Below, piece after piece: positions 11,635 through 24,106 of a stretch of DNA of 64,000 nucleotides; the first letter of the stretch is position 1, and every line of letters starts with the position of its first letter. The translations under genes and the position numbers were made by a program. The stretch spans positions 1 to 64,000 of the forward strand of contig JAMAHW010000047.1 in NCBI GenBank assembly GCA_023627715.1. The letters run 5' to 3'. The notes below the pieces were generated by a model. That model was not told the origin of the DNA and did not search any database. It saw nothing but the letters and a program-made list of their open reading frames with translations. This DNA is from Periconia sp. R9002. Lineage: Eukaryota; Ascomycota; Dothideomycetes; Pleosporales; Periconiaceae.

Positions 11635-14600
11635 TTAATCTCCGAAAGAAATATCGTCGCTCATGAAATACCCCATATTTTCGCTATTGAAAAGAGCCAT
11701 GATATCATGATTTGAAATCGGATTATCAGATAGTTGTTGTGCAATACCAAGAAAACTGCCTGAGGTTGCTAAGTGTGAACTTATGAAGCTGGTGCCAGGA
11801 GGGGGGTTCGTGGTGTAAGGAATGTCGGGAAACGACATAGCGTCGAGATTGTGATTAGGTGGTGGCTGGGAAATGGCCTGTGCGAATCCAAATGGAACTC
11901 TATTGAAAGCAGCTGGTATTGGTGAAAAAGTGTTGTTGACTCGCGTCTGTGACGTGGAAACTCTGTTCCTAATTCCGGAGTCTGTGGCCATACTCGAGGT
12001 GTGCTGGTTGTTCGAATTACCAACAACCGAGTTCCGCGATGACCCTCTAGATGGATCTTCCAGCCTTGCCATCAAATTTCGGATTGCTACAATGCATGCT
12101 TCTGGCCAATTGGTTCCCCTAAGAGCCAGGTGTTTCAAGACCTCTATGCTACGATCTGAAAGCCTCATCGCAACGTCTCGTGGGATCTGATCTTCCGTTG
12201 CGGCAAATATTACTATGAAAGCGCTCATCCATAATGCCCACGTAAATGATGGCCACATTAAGGGACTGGGATGGGTTCCAGGCGCGCTCTGCGAGCCAGA
12301 TTCACTGGATAAATCTTGGAGAGCCTTATGAAGTGTGTTTATAATAGATCGTGAAGCGGATATGCACCGTTGAAGCGCAACATTATATGCAGAGTTTCGA
12401 TTTGACGTGGCAAGGACTGACCGATGAAGTGCGATAACGAGTTCGAATCTAAGAACTACAAGCGTGATTCGGTGCGGCTGCGCAATAGATGAAGTTGGAC
12501 CATAGTCTGACAGATATTCGTCAATATAATTCCACCACTTTGTGTGATCTGCCTCGATGCGCATAATGGTTTCGGCTTCGTTGATGGTGCTATCAAGCGC
12601 GGCTCTGTTGCGAAGCTCCATGATTGACCCTCTTATTTCCTGTTGTGATTTTGAGCGATTGGCGCGATTGATTCTCCGAGTGCGATTGTGAAATATTTTA
12701 GATTAAAGGAGGTCTGGGGGATTTGAGGGATGCGGGCTGCAATACGTACAGCGTGTCGGGCAAGAAAATCGAGCAGATCCAACCGACTGTCTCTCTCTTC
12801 ATCTGGTTGTCTGTCTCCATGTTTTTCGGAATGCGGGTAACATACATCTACATCCTCGAAACGTATACCAAGTGGGATACCTAAACGAATGCAAATGTAG
12901 CGGTCAATGCAAAAGATGGACCAAAAGAGGCGCTTGCGAAGCTCTGCTTCGCTCGCCGCATCTCCCCCAATGCGAACTGGGCAATGATGGAGACGAAGCT
13001 GGAACGCCATACGTACAGCTAATCCTTCTAAACGAGATGCTGCGTTGTATCGAAGCATGGAGATAAGGAAAACTTGAACGCTCACAAGGGTTTGAAGTGA
13101 TAAGATCGATGTCTCTTCAATAAGAATACGTCTAACATTGTCTATGGCATCCATGTGTGAGTGGAAGACAAGAACCGATGGCACTGCCTTGAGTCGTCCA
13201 GGTTTTTGTCGGGCATCCACGAGTGAGATCGAAATGATGGCGCGCATCATGGTATATTGTAAGTCGTTGGTGGACTGTAGAGTGGAAATATCTGTCTGCG
13301 CAACTTGGCGAAAATAGTCAAGAATTGAAGGGGCGTGAAGAAATGGAAATGCCGGATGCCAGTGGTCGAAGTAGTTTTGACTCCAGTCTAATAAGTCCTG
13401 AAAAGTGCAATGAGTGGAGCTAGATCGTCCTGCTGATGGCGCAATCTCTGGCGGCCACCAAAGCCATTTCGATGCATTTTGGGTGCTGCCTGTTGTGGGA
13501 TCGGCCTCTCCAGGTGCAGCATCACTTTCCGGGGTGTCGATGAGAGGTCGGGCCTCGGAAATATGAGTTGATCCAGCCGTAGGGGGTCCACCCTGGTTGC
13601 GAGGGCTTGTGCCGAACGAGCCACGATTAAAATCTCTTGGACTAGAAGCTTGAGGACCGTATTCTCTAAGCTGTTGGCCCATCGTCTGGAGGAATGCTCT
13701 CCTCTTTCCGGACACCGGACTGGCGCCTGAGACATCGGCCTGCTCTATCTCATCTTGCCTCATTCGGCGCTTGTTGGGGTTCATCGTCTCCGGCATTTCA
13801 TCTCATTCTTCATCATCAGGTTCCAGACAATTGAAAATGGTTGAATAGAGATGAAAGAGCTTCACATATTGATGACCGCAATTTCTATGTACATGGTGTT
13901 GTACTAGGAGTGGAGATGCACTCGCAACCCCACACGGCGCTAACTCCAAACCGCCACAGTAAGACCAAAAAGGTCAAGCGCCCAGAAAAATCAAAAATAT
14001 CTTCGCCATTGCTGACTAGTATCTATTACGGATGCTTGTTCAACTGGAAGAGGAGGGTCTTCCGTATGAAGTGGTAAGATCATCGCTGGGCTTGCAGCAT
14101 TTGCATTAGAGACTTCTTGATTCTGTGGAGTCGATGTTTGTTCAGCTTGCAACGAAGTCAAACCCCCAGGATCCTGATACTCAAGCTCCACTCCATCTGA
14201 TGGATTCGCCGGTGCACCAAGTTCCGTAACAGTGCCTGCTACCTCGCATCTCTTCTGCCACCATCTTATCCTGTCGCAATCTGTTTCTAGAGAACAATTT
14301 GTCCACTCTCTGATTTTCTCATTTTTCGACTGTTTGTAACTGAACTCGGCAATCGCCTCTCGCTGAGCCTGCGATGATCGGAAAGGATGGACCTGTACAG
14401 GAGATGCATATAACGCACAAAGTGATTCAAATAGTACCAACTCTGTTTCCAGAAGGCGTTTTTCGAGGACTGATATGTAGCCAGGTGGAATCCCTCTCTT
14501 GTTACTGTTTGGGTATCGACAAGAAGCGCCGCTAGAAAGGCATTGTGCACACGCGGGAAGTGTGCGGCTACACTACATGCGCACAGCCGTCAGCTCCTAC

Positions 14601-14690
14601 TTCCACCCAGCAAACAGGAGCGCCGCATACTTTTGATTTTTTATTGCGACAGACTTCGCATGCGATAGGATGAAGTTCGGTAACTTGCTC
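11635..14690 (-). CDS. Zn2Cys6 transcription factor with fungal_trans domain (5' end unresolved)
   Basis: The C-terminal part is firm: exons 12750-13796 and 11635-12639 join across a 110-base intron (GTACGT donor, ACAACAG acceptor). They give the fungal-specific domain with the hallmark RLFWSIFCIDRYICIRLG followed by DVDVCYP. Upstream on the same strand, exon 14631-14690 and the exon starting at 14572 join across a 58-base intron (GTATGC donor). They form a canonical zinc cluster: ACEVCRNKKSKC, then TLPACAQC, then C at GASCRYP, followed by the linker KRGIPPGYISVLEKRLLE. I infer one gene, because the downstream part lacks any zinc cluster and the upstream part lacks an effector domain. The intron joining them (somewhere in 13797-14030) and the first exon upstream of 14690 could not be fixed. 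Two genes, or a broken one, remain possible. Confidence 0.65.
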
Positions 14691-15393
14691 CTGCGGCCAT
14701 CAAACTCGAATTAGCATCCACTGAGCCAAAACCCCCCATGGCTTACCCGGGTTCAGCGGAAGATAAAAGCTTATACTGACAGTCTGCATAGCAAAAGCAC
14801 GTGATGGTAGATACGGACTTTTATATTGATTTCGCTCTTCGCAATAATGGATGAATCCTTGTTGCGCGTTAATCTCTTGCTTATGAGACTTGTGGGGCGC
14901 GCAGTGACGGACTTGGGTTTGTCCTAGCGCAACACGGATCAAAGGTCCGCCGGTGAGGGGCCCGAGATAGTTTGAACCGCCCGCGGCTAGACTATGTCAT
15001 GCTATAACTCACGTGAACGCCATAAATGAAAGACGCTTGAGGAGGCATATTGAACCAGAGTAATAGATATTATGTCTTCACTATTGGGCGTGTCAAGTTG
15101 AATCATATAACGCATTCAACCAGATTCCCTTTGTCATTCCAGATCTCGACAGGCGCCATCACTCAATCGATATACCAGGACACGCATCCACCTGAATAAG
15201 TACAATACTTTGGGTGTCTCTGCATGTATAATACCTTTTCTATATTTTCCCCGTAGTCTTACTCCTGGAGAATATTCTTAAACAAATGAATTGCTTTAGA
15301 AGCAGTGTCCTTCACGGGCGTAACATCTTTGAACTTGCTAAATGTGCCTGGTTTATCACATAAAATTACATTTGCTCATTCATAATTTTTCAA
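14691..15393. other. intergenic, 5' flank of regulator; probable missing first exon
   Basis: It must contain the first coding exon of the Zn2Cys6 gene on the minus strand. A candidate is a short frame starting near 14795 (MQTVSISF) with a GTAAGC donor at about 14744, but the phases do not fit cleanly. The rest is non-coding, and nothing else was recognised. Confidence 0.35.
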
Positions 15394-16775
15394 TTAAAAC
15401 TTGCTCTCATCATCTCCCTCTCTTACCAAACGCTCGCGTACACTAGCAAAGAAATGGAAGCAGCGGTTCGGGATAGCCATAACGACGAGCTGTCGTATGG
15501 CAGGCAGACAGACGGAGACAAAACCACTCGCCAATTCAATAGTAGTCCAAATCGTCACCTCTACATAATCCCACGTAGGATCGATTGACACTTTAAAGCT
15601 AAGCAGGAACTGCAGACGCACGATAGTTGCGATGAATCCACTTTATAGCACGTTAGCTGGCTGTGTTGAAGAGGATGTGTAAGCGGACGACTCACAGAGT
15701 GCCGACTGCGAACATAATTCCTACAGCGGCCTTCTGGCGGTTCGAAATATTCAACTTCCTAATGAAAATCATCGGGAGGATAAGCAAGAGAAAATCCTGA
15801 GCGATAGCGTTACCACTATTCGCAAACGCCAAGGCATTGATGTCTAAACATTTTCCTTTGACATCGCGGTCCCAAAACCTGGGTACTGGCCAACACGAAG
15901 AAACCGTTGACAGAAATATCGCTAGATTCGATGAGACGATATACGCAATCATCGAGAAAGCTAGGATTCGAAATTTTCGGTAAGGGAAGATTTGGAGGTA
16001 GAACATGACGATGGAGACCTTGATCATGCCGAGGACAATCACGTAGGTGGTAGACGCAACGAAAAATAAGCGGAGGTTGTCTTTTAACTGCCCGGGTCGT
16101 AGGTCCCAAATGTGTCTTCCGAACCCAATCTGCGTCACTGGACTCTGTTTAATAATCATAATTTCCGGATTGGACATAACTTGCTTGCTATAACAAGACC
16201 GCAGGGAAGTGCGGTAAGCAGCATGGCTGCGACTAAGATATAGTCATCTGGAGCTAGAAGTTTCTCGATGTATCTTCGATAAATTCTAAGGCATACAGCT
16301 ATAAAAGCAGTCTCATATACTATGATTGTTGCTTGTAGCACTTTGTTTGATTTCGACTCGTTGGGAAGCCTGCATAACGACGCTTGGACTTTAGAAGTAT
16401 CTGTATCATTAGGTCAACGTCTAATTCTTGCAAGGATTCTCTAATATATTGTAACATACTCAGCGTCTCAGCCATCGTACAGTTTTGGAGAAGGCAAGCT
16501 GCGGTAGCTTGAGCCAGTCCTGTATTCTGACATTGGCAGTTGAGATCGTCGATAGCGCAGCCGCTCTTTGGGATGATGGATATCAGGCATGACAACTGTA
16601 GACATGAGCGTTACAGCAATAGTTTATGGGTATAAGAAGAACTTCGTACACCGCATGGTGGAGTATCTGCCAGCGTTAACGCTCTCTGGAAAACACCAAT
16701 AGTGTGCGCCGTTGCACTACTGATAGGAACAGGAAACAAGCACGAGGCCCATGCAACGATCATGTTGAAATGCAT
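15394..16775 (-). CDS. CFEM-domain, PTH11-like seven-helix membrane protein
   Basis: Exons: 16650-16775, 16460-16595, 16400 to about 16190, about 16140 to 15696, and 15394-15640. The N-terminus (MHFNMIVAWASCLFPV) is a signal peptide. The next segment is a CFEM domain whose eight cysteines appear once introns are removed (CGLSCLISIIPKSGC, DLNCQCQN, CLLQNC, SLC). Splicing at 16401-16459 supplies the last cysteine. After it come seven hydrophobic helices of the fungal rhodopsin-like (PTH11) fold, with GFGRHIWDL in the first long loop. PTH11-type proteins sense surface cues in plant pathogens, but the family is large and mostly uncharacterised. The exact borders of the third intron (about 16130-16200) are unresolved. 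The C-terminal tail is short, ending soon after the last helix. Confidence 0.78.
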
Positions 16776-18690
16776 GTCTTGATAGGAAAAAATGGTGTTT
16801 TACAAGAACCATGTTCAGGAAAGTACAACTGTATATCATAGAGGGTAATAGCTAATTAGGTCGATGCAGTCATATTTGCAATTCGCGTGAAGCTGAGGAA
16901 TCATGCTCGTCCTGTCACTGAACAGCAGAGGCTGCAAGGAAAACTAACTCGATAGAGTAGGTATACCGGATAAGTGCTTAATTACAGCGTACGGAGACAA
17001 CTCCGAGCCAGTGTACTATCTTCGTGTGATCTGGCTAGAATCAATCAACCTTGCAGTGTTTCAAACAAAAGTTGAAACATCGCACCTTCTTCAATGTGTG
17101 GCTATGGCCAGACAACGGCACGTTACAAAACACGAAGCATATTGGCTGGGAAACGAACTTCGATACTACTAAGCAGTGAGAAGGGCCTGGTTATTCTGCG
17201 ACAAGTTCAGTCTCGGGCCGTACGATTGCAAGCTAGATTAGAACATGCCCATCTCACAGAATCGTTACAGGCCTGTACCCAGGATTTTACTGATGTAGAC
17301 GTAATTGATAGAAAAATAAAGCGGCAAACCCTGCTCATCAATTGCATTTGTCATAAAAAGATCGTATTTTGCCGATGATCTAGGCGGGTGAAGAGCAGAG
17401 CTAACTTTGGTTGCTGAACTTGTAGTCCACATGAACAATACAATGCCCACAGTATGCGTCCGAGGATGCACTTTTGTCATTACTGGTAAACGCGACGTCG
17501 AAACCAATCTACCACGAGAAAATCTCATCGCCAAAAAAAAAAAAATCGCCACAGTATTCACCCATACAGCCAACGTTTTCTTTTTGTTGAAAAATCTGCT
17601 AATTTTAGGTGCCATGCAGAATGTAATCCCCAACGTCTGACCTCAATAGCAACATGGTTCCACCTCCACATTCTGGGACAGTGTTTGCATTGCAGGCCCC
17701 ACAATACCAAAAAGGCCCGCTTTTCTCATCGACTAGAACAACTTCGCATGCAGGGACGTTTGAGCGAGCTTTCTGCAGATGATTTATTTGAGCAGTGATG
17801 CTACAACGCATGTGCTGTGTTGATGCTCCAGAGCGCTTGTACAGGTCTTCCATTAGTATGTTCGGGTGAGCTGATTTTCACAAGGCCACATGCGTGGTAA
17901 GGATTATCTGTAGTAATAGTATGTTTTTGAGTGAAGGAAGCGATTGTGCGTTCTTTTACAGACGATGATGAAGATGAAGCAGACGGACTGATTCATGTTT
18001 CACTTCTTAATAAAAAAGCGGATTATGATTGGCCGACAATCTATATGAACTGTAATTTTGCGGAGATCTTTTTCAGCCCACTTAGCTGCCACCCTGGAAG
18101 ATAACGGTGTAGGTGTGGCCGAAGAGAGCGACGATGAAGGAATGGCTTTCTTAGAACTTCCACTCAGCGCGGAAAGTCCAGATAAACTGTTGAATTGGCG
18201 GTGGAAATTTTGTCAACGCTAATGCGCAAGTACTACTTATGAGTATCTAAACTAGTATAAAAGATACAATTATCAGGCGCTTCGTTCGATCCTCGGCGAT
18301 AATTCAGTCGAATAAAAGGGTCGGCTCGCCATATTCTCCCTTTTAGCCCCACTTGTGCCGCTACACGAACCAATGTCATTTCATATTCCCACTTCTTTAT
18401 TGTCTACCAATAACTACCCAATTTTCGACGCACTGTCTCAATCTCTATGCAGTTTGGGGGTAAAATAGTCCTGATATCTGACAGTGCAATCACGGCACCC
18501 TTCCACCCGTACAACTTTCACGCTGCTGGGGTAGAATCACTCTCCTTGGGCCACACAGTAATGGATAAAAGATATCTTAGTTATCAATCGAAAGGGCCTG
18601 ACCAATTCTATCTGAGGATAATTAAAAATAGTGATTGACTAGATAAAGAGATAGTTTAAGTCTCCATTTTACCATTCTTTCCTACTATGA
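16776..18690. other. gene-poor stretch with one coding-like remnant
   Basis: No complete gene can be built here. A minus-strand frame of 82 codons (17605-17853) starts with ATG and contains a Cys-rich WYCGACNAN patch, but nothing supports it. The stretch 17962-18222 reads like acidic coding sequence and is listed separately. The rest shows no signal. Confidence 0.4.
17962..18222 (+). pseudogene. coding-like remnant, unknown
   Basis: After a TTTTACAG acceptor-like site an open frame reads DDEDEADGLIHVSLLNKK and further. In a second frame from about 18049 the sequence reads AATLEDNGVGVAEESDDEG and ends in NWRWKFCQR and a stop. The two frames abut through a GT...TTAG stretch of only 34 bases, too short for a normal intron. 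It may be a 3' fragment of a gene or transposon, or a degenerate gene. No family was recognised. Confidence 0.2.
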
Positions 18691-20160
18691 TCAACGGCCT
18701 AGATCCAACCCTGGACTTTTGTTCATAGAGAGGTAGTGAGATCGCCTTCGTGCTCCGTACTTCTTCAATAAGGTTGCCATACTGTCCAAGCCCTGTTTTT
18801 CAGCTTTCTTCAGAGTCTGCGTTCCTATTTTCCCCTTTACTTCGACGCCATGCTCTATTAGCTTGCAGACCATATCCTCTCTCTCTCTCAATACCGCACA
18901 GAGAAGCGGCGTAGGAGACCCACCATCCAACTCGGCACCACGTGCATGCATCGCCCACACCAAATTCCATCTCCCGTACCTGGCTGCCAACGCCACTTCA
19001 TCGACCCGCGCGCGTCTGGATATCTCCGGCTCCTCATGCATCAGCATATCTATTATATCCTCTGAACCGTGAATGATAGCGGTGTTCTTAAGCTGAGGAA
19101 TAGGAATATCCCAATACTCCTTCTTCGGCCCAATATATTTGCCACAATATGTGGGAAACTCGACGCCATCCAGATGAAAAAGATGTTCCATTAACTCTCG
19201 AGTTCCGAAGCGGGCGGTCCAAAACAACATTTCGCACATATTAGGTATCGACCACTGTGCATGGTCTTCGCGCTCCTGCTTCATTTTCACGGCTCTTAGT
19301 ATTTCGAATGCTTCTACATTATTTGTTCGCATCGTACGAAGTATCTTTTTATTGCTCAGATGCGAAGAACGCGAAAGAAGCTCATTGAACCAGGTTATTG
19401 AGCAATGGTCTGCAGCCGTCTTCAGCATGGTATGACACAGTTTCGGCAGGCTAATTTTAGACGATGATTCGACGGCGCTAAAAAGAAGTATCATAGCTGT
19501 TTCGTTTCCGCAAAGCATAGCGTTGAGATATACACTCCCGAAAAGCCCGCATTGAGTTGGTTCGTACTGTAGATTGGCGTCGTCGCCAATGAACTCCATA
19601 AGAAGAGAGTTGTGATTTGTGAATGCCGCAGCAGATATGATACTGGAGTTGTAAAAGGTGGTGTAAGGTGGCTCCAACCGAGTCAAAGAGTCCATTTTTG
19701 GTTGTTTCCCTCGATAAACAGACGCTTCTACTGCCCTTCGACACAACTGTTTGATATATGCAGCGTACAGTTCCTCATTGCCTTCATCGCCGTCTTCAAG
19801 GACTAAGCGTTTGGCTATATCGCAGATTATGCTCCAGCTTGGCCAAACAGTGTCAGGGGCGTGAATAAGGCGGCGGGAGATGTAGTCAACGCCCATAGGC
19901 CCCATAACGTTGATACAAACACGAAGGCCGTCAAAGAGTCTCAATTCATTGATGATCCGCATGACCTCTCGATTGAATGTTTCTGCAATGACTGCATCAG
20001 TCTATTGTTGCAGAGTGTACTTTGTATCGGTACTATTATACGCACTGTTCACGAGCCGCAATCGCAATGTCCTCTTGCGATCCCTAGCTCGGATGGAAGC
20101 GGCTAAGACTGCATCGAAGAGTTCTACGGGTAAGTCAAATAGACGGAATACGTTTGACAT
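18691..20160 (-). CDS. ankyrin-repeat-like protein
   Basis: About 471 residues in two exons, 20046-20160 and 18691-19991. The 54-base intron has a GTGCGT donor, ACTGAT branch and TGCAG acceptor. The short first exon encodes MSNVFRLFDLPVELFDAVL, an F-box-like LP-x-E-L-F start common to fungal F-box/ankyrin proteins. The long helical middle resembles degenerate ankyrin units (ISAAAFTNHNSLLMEFI, LFWTARFGTRELMEHLF). The last 120 residues show two clearer ones (ALAARYGRWNLVWAMHARGA, PLLCAVLREREDMVCKLIEHG). Such proteins form a large, variable fungal family involved in protein-protein contacts. No catalytic motif is present. The downstream ATG at 19926 would lose the F-box-like segment. Confidence 0.72.
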
Positions 20161-20712
20161 GGTTGTAACGGGTGTGATAGGAGGAAGGTAATCTTTCGAA
20201 GGTGATTTGCAGTGTCGACGAAATGTACAGATGTAAGCTAAGGAGTCCCGAGTAAGATGGCCCGGAGCACAATGTCCACCTTTGGTTAGTTTACCAAGAC
20301 TAGTTAGTGTAGCTTACTGCTCTTCAACTAAGCCCCCATCAAATTCCTGCGTAAATTTTTCATTCCGGTGCTGATACGTTTAGCCTTCCGGAATAGGCGG
20401 TGGATTCGCAAATAGATGCCAAGCAAATCACGATTATGGCAAATGAACGGAGCGTTGCCAAGGCACACCAACCTCAATAAATGAAGAATCATGCAGGGTC
20501 CCGCCGCGCTTGATTTGCCAAGATCTGGAAGAACATCCCATTTAGGCAGGCGAAGAGATACACCTCCTTACAGGATCACCTTGATCTCGTATCTTTACAG
20601 TGGTCCAGATCAGATACTCTGTATGTATATAATGTCGACCCAGGAAACACTGATTGAGTGCCTGGTGTTCGTGGTGGCGGCTCTTGACGAAGCTTGAAAA
20701 CCTACCAGCAGA
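20161..20712. other. divergent intergenic region
   Basis: It lies between the minus-strand ankyrin-type gene and the plus-strand M3 peptidase and so holds both promoters. No specific site or repeat was recognised. Confidence 0.4.
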
Positions 20713-23064
20713 ATGGCTTCTCTCGGACACCTCTCACTGGCACTCTTGCTCTTCGCCCCATCGGCTTTTTCTGCTATCGCAAAACCGCTTACACCAGCGG
20801 GATATGAATACACTCCGCGATTCCAGTACAAGTCGAAGAGGCAGGCAAATCCTGACTTAACCCAGCCGCCTCAGACGCCGCCCATCTTCAACGACACGGT
20901 GGACTCCCTAAAGGTCGACGCCCCCGGTGTGTGCAACAAGACCAAGGCAGTGCTTGATAAATTGGCTGCATCTGTGTCACCATTTAATGCTACTTTCGCC
21001 AATTTCTATGGCCCAATCCTGGAGGATGAGCATGACGCTCTATTGAAGATGTACATTCAACAATTCTATGCGTCCGTCTCTACCGACTCAGCACTGCGTG
21101 ATGCTAGTAGCGAGGCAGCATCTGTACAGAGCAATTGTGGTCTCGAGGCCGGAACCCGCGATGACATTTTTAAGCTGGTTGAGGCCGTCTATAATCGCTT
21201 GAACGGCACTACAAACGGCACCGTCGACGCTGAAGATAGATATTTAATAGAGAAAGACTACAAAGGTTATCTTCGCAACGGTCTCGCGCTTGATGGTTCA
21301 AAGCGCGACGAATTCAAGGCTGCCAGATCACGAATCACCGATTTGCAACTCCAGTTCGACCAGAACTATTCCGGCGATACTTCCGTCATCTGGCTTACTC
21401 CTGCAGAACTCGAAGGCCTTCCCACAGATCACATCAACTCGCTTGTAAAAGGCACCGGAGAGAATGACGGCAAAGTCGGCTTGACCTTCAAAGCTCCCGA
21501 CGTTACCCCTGCTTTGGCCCTGGTGAAGAACCCTGATGTGCGCCGTCGCATCTACATCGCCAGGGATACTCGCGTGCTCCAGAATGTGCCTTTGATGAAG
21601 GAGGCCATTGTTAAGCGAGATGAAGCCGCCCGTCTTCTTGGGTACCCGCATCACGCTGCTTTGGCTCTCGAAAACAAAATGGCTCACGATGTTGAGACTG
21701 TGCAACCTTTCCTCGATGGTCTGCGCGGCCGCCTTTACGAACGTGGCCAAGAAGAAATCGCAGGTATGAACGCGCTGAAGAAGAAAGATCACGAAGCTCG
21801 CAACCTCACGTATGACGGAAACTTCTACTACTGGGACCGCGACTACTATAATAATATCATCATCGAAACAGAGTATGCCGTTGACCAGGTCAAGGTTTCT
21901 GAATACTTCCCCCTTGACCGTACTATCACCGCTATGCTACACATTTTTGAGTCTCTTTTCAGCATGCATTTTGTTCAGCTGAGCGCAGCCGATCTCAGCG
22001 CTCTTTCGCCCTCCGGAAATGCCAAAGAGATGACTTGGCACGAGGATGTCATCGCATTCGCCGTCTGGGAGGGTGACAACTCTGGTTTCGTCGGCTATCT
22101 CTATATGGATTTGTACCCTCGTGATGGCAAATATTCTCATTTCGCCGAATTCACTCTTCAACCTGGTTTCCTCAAAGCCGACGGCAAATCTCGTCATTAC
22201 CCAGCTGCGGCACTTGTATGCAACTTCCCCAAGCCACAAGGAAACAATCCTGCATTGATGACCCACGATGATGTTGTTACCTTCTTTCACGAGTTGGGCC
22301 ACGGCATCCACGATCTCTCCGGTCGTTCCAAATGGGCGCGTCTATCCGGAACCTCAACCGCACGTGACTTTGTCGAGGCGCCGAGTCAAATGCTCGAAAA
22401 TGTAAGTTTCCAAATTATTCTGTCAAATTCCCGCATCATTTAATAAAGAATGAAATAGTGGATGTGGACGAATCTCACCCTCAGCCAACTTTCTTCGCAC
22501 TACAAGACCAACGAGACCCTCCCTACTGAGCTCATGGATGCACTCATCTCCACCAAGCACGTGATGGAAGGCCTTCTGACCCTCCGTCAACTCGCGTTTG
22601 GGCTTTTCGACATGAAGATCCACACTCCCACTTCACATGAGGAAGCTGAGGCCATCGACCTCAGTCTAGAGTACAGCAAATCCATGCGCAACACGACCGG
22701 TCTCAAAGGTCCCGAAGACCAAGGCGAGCCAGAGTAAGTCTCATCCGCACTTTCAACAATTCTTAAAAGGTATTAGTCTAACGCGTGGGTCGACAGAAAT
22801 TGGTCCAGCGGCGAAGCAACCTTTGGACACTTAATGGGCGGCTACGACGCCGGCTACTACGGCTATCTCTGGTCACAAGTTTACTCCACCGACATGTTCT
22901 ACACGGCGTTTAAGGCCGATCCGATGAATCCCGCTATTGGGAGTCGTTATCGCCACGGAGTGCTAGAGAAGGGTGGATCGCAGGATGAGTTTTTGACATT
23001 GGAACAATTCCTAGGACGGCCGCCGAATAGTGAAGCGTTTTATAAAGATTTGGGATTGGAGTAG
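20713..23064 (+). CDS. secreted M3-family zinc oligopeptidase
   Basis: Three exons (20713-22401, 22459-22733, 22797-23064; introns of 57 and 63 bases) encode about 743 residues. A signal peptide (SLALLLFAPSAFSAIA) opens the protein. The zinc motif HELGH is at residues 526-530, followed after about 28 residues by the third ligand in FVEAPSQMLENW, as in thimet oligopeptidase and saccharolysin. The helical N-terminal half has the M3 blocks (RDEFKAARSRITDLQLQF, FDQNYSGDTS). The C-terminal block GHLMGGYDAGYYGYLW with conserved His and Tyr is intact. Classical family members are cytosolic or mitochondrial. The signal peptide and N-glycosylation sequons suggest this paralogue acts in the vacuole or outside the cell on short peptides. 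Confidence 0.92.
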
Positions 23065-24106
23065 GTGGGGAGCAGTTTCACATGTGTAAACGAATGTATT
23101 CCCTCCGCGACCGTAACTCCTGAATATCCAAGTGCAACGATGGCATACGCTTCGAATGCGATGATTTGCAGCATAGGGTTTCTTTGTTTCTTGCTCGTAT
23201 CTTCGTTAATTCTTGAACCGTGCTCAATCTCAGGCAATCGGCCATTCTTAGACATGCGAAAAAGTACAATATCTGCCCATCAGACCCAGAATGCATCAAT
23301 GCTAGTGATGATGATCCGCGCAAGCCATTTTTCTGGCCTTAGATTGAAAGAATCTCATCTTTCAAAAGCACAGATACGAGAGGGGACGCTCAGAGAAGCA
23401 ATTGCGGGTACCGTAAGCATAGAGCGGTAGCCGACCAGTAATATCTGAATTTCTCTGTATCAATGCTCAACTTGACCGTGAGGAGGGTGGAACAAATTTC
23501 CAAAATTGAGATGGCGATGATCGGTCATTTTGAGTGCGAGTGTCGAAGAATGTTGGGCGGAGAGCATCAAAAAGTTGAGTACCATTAAATCAAGCTATTA
23601 TTGACAAGGCTGAAGCAGGGTGCTGCTGTGTCAAGTGCGACACGCCTGTTGCGCCGTCAAATCGTGAATCACACAGTTATCGTGTTATGAAGCTCAATAT
23701 TTTAACTTTTCTCGGGCTAATCCATCCATCACTTACACTAGAGTGAAAGTGAAATAATTTACGGAGAGCAACGCTATGTTGATCCAGCGACTCTGCGATG
23801 TACATAAATTGCTACAATGAAATACAATTTTGAAGCCGCATGCGTCCATCTTAATTTATAGCATCAAAAGCAATGCACTGGTGATTATCGCCTGAGAAGA
23901 GTACTAATAGCCTGAACAATTCCAACGGCCATATCATTGGAGAGTCAACACTTGGCGGTCAAAGATGATTCATAGAGCCCCGCGTTTGTACTACCTCACA
24001 AATAAAATGTTCTAGACAAACATGATGTTTTCTCTCTAATTATGACAACATCCAGAAAATGGGGCATCTTTGACAACCAACATTATATTCCTTTCGTAAA
24101 TGAGAT
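23065..24106. other. intergenic, nothing recognised
   Basis: Between two plus-strand genes. Open frames up to 121 codons in the 3' flank of the peptidase have no coding character. No repeat or RNA gene was recognised. Confidence 0.4.

Noticed and set aside
17605..17853. 82-codon minus-strand frame with a Cys-rich patch
   Set aside because: There is no domain, signal peptide or conserved block. It is compatible with chance.
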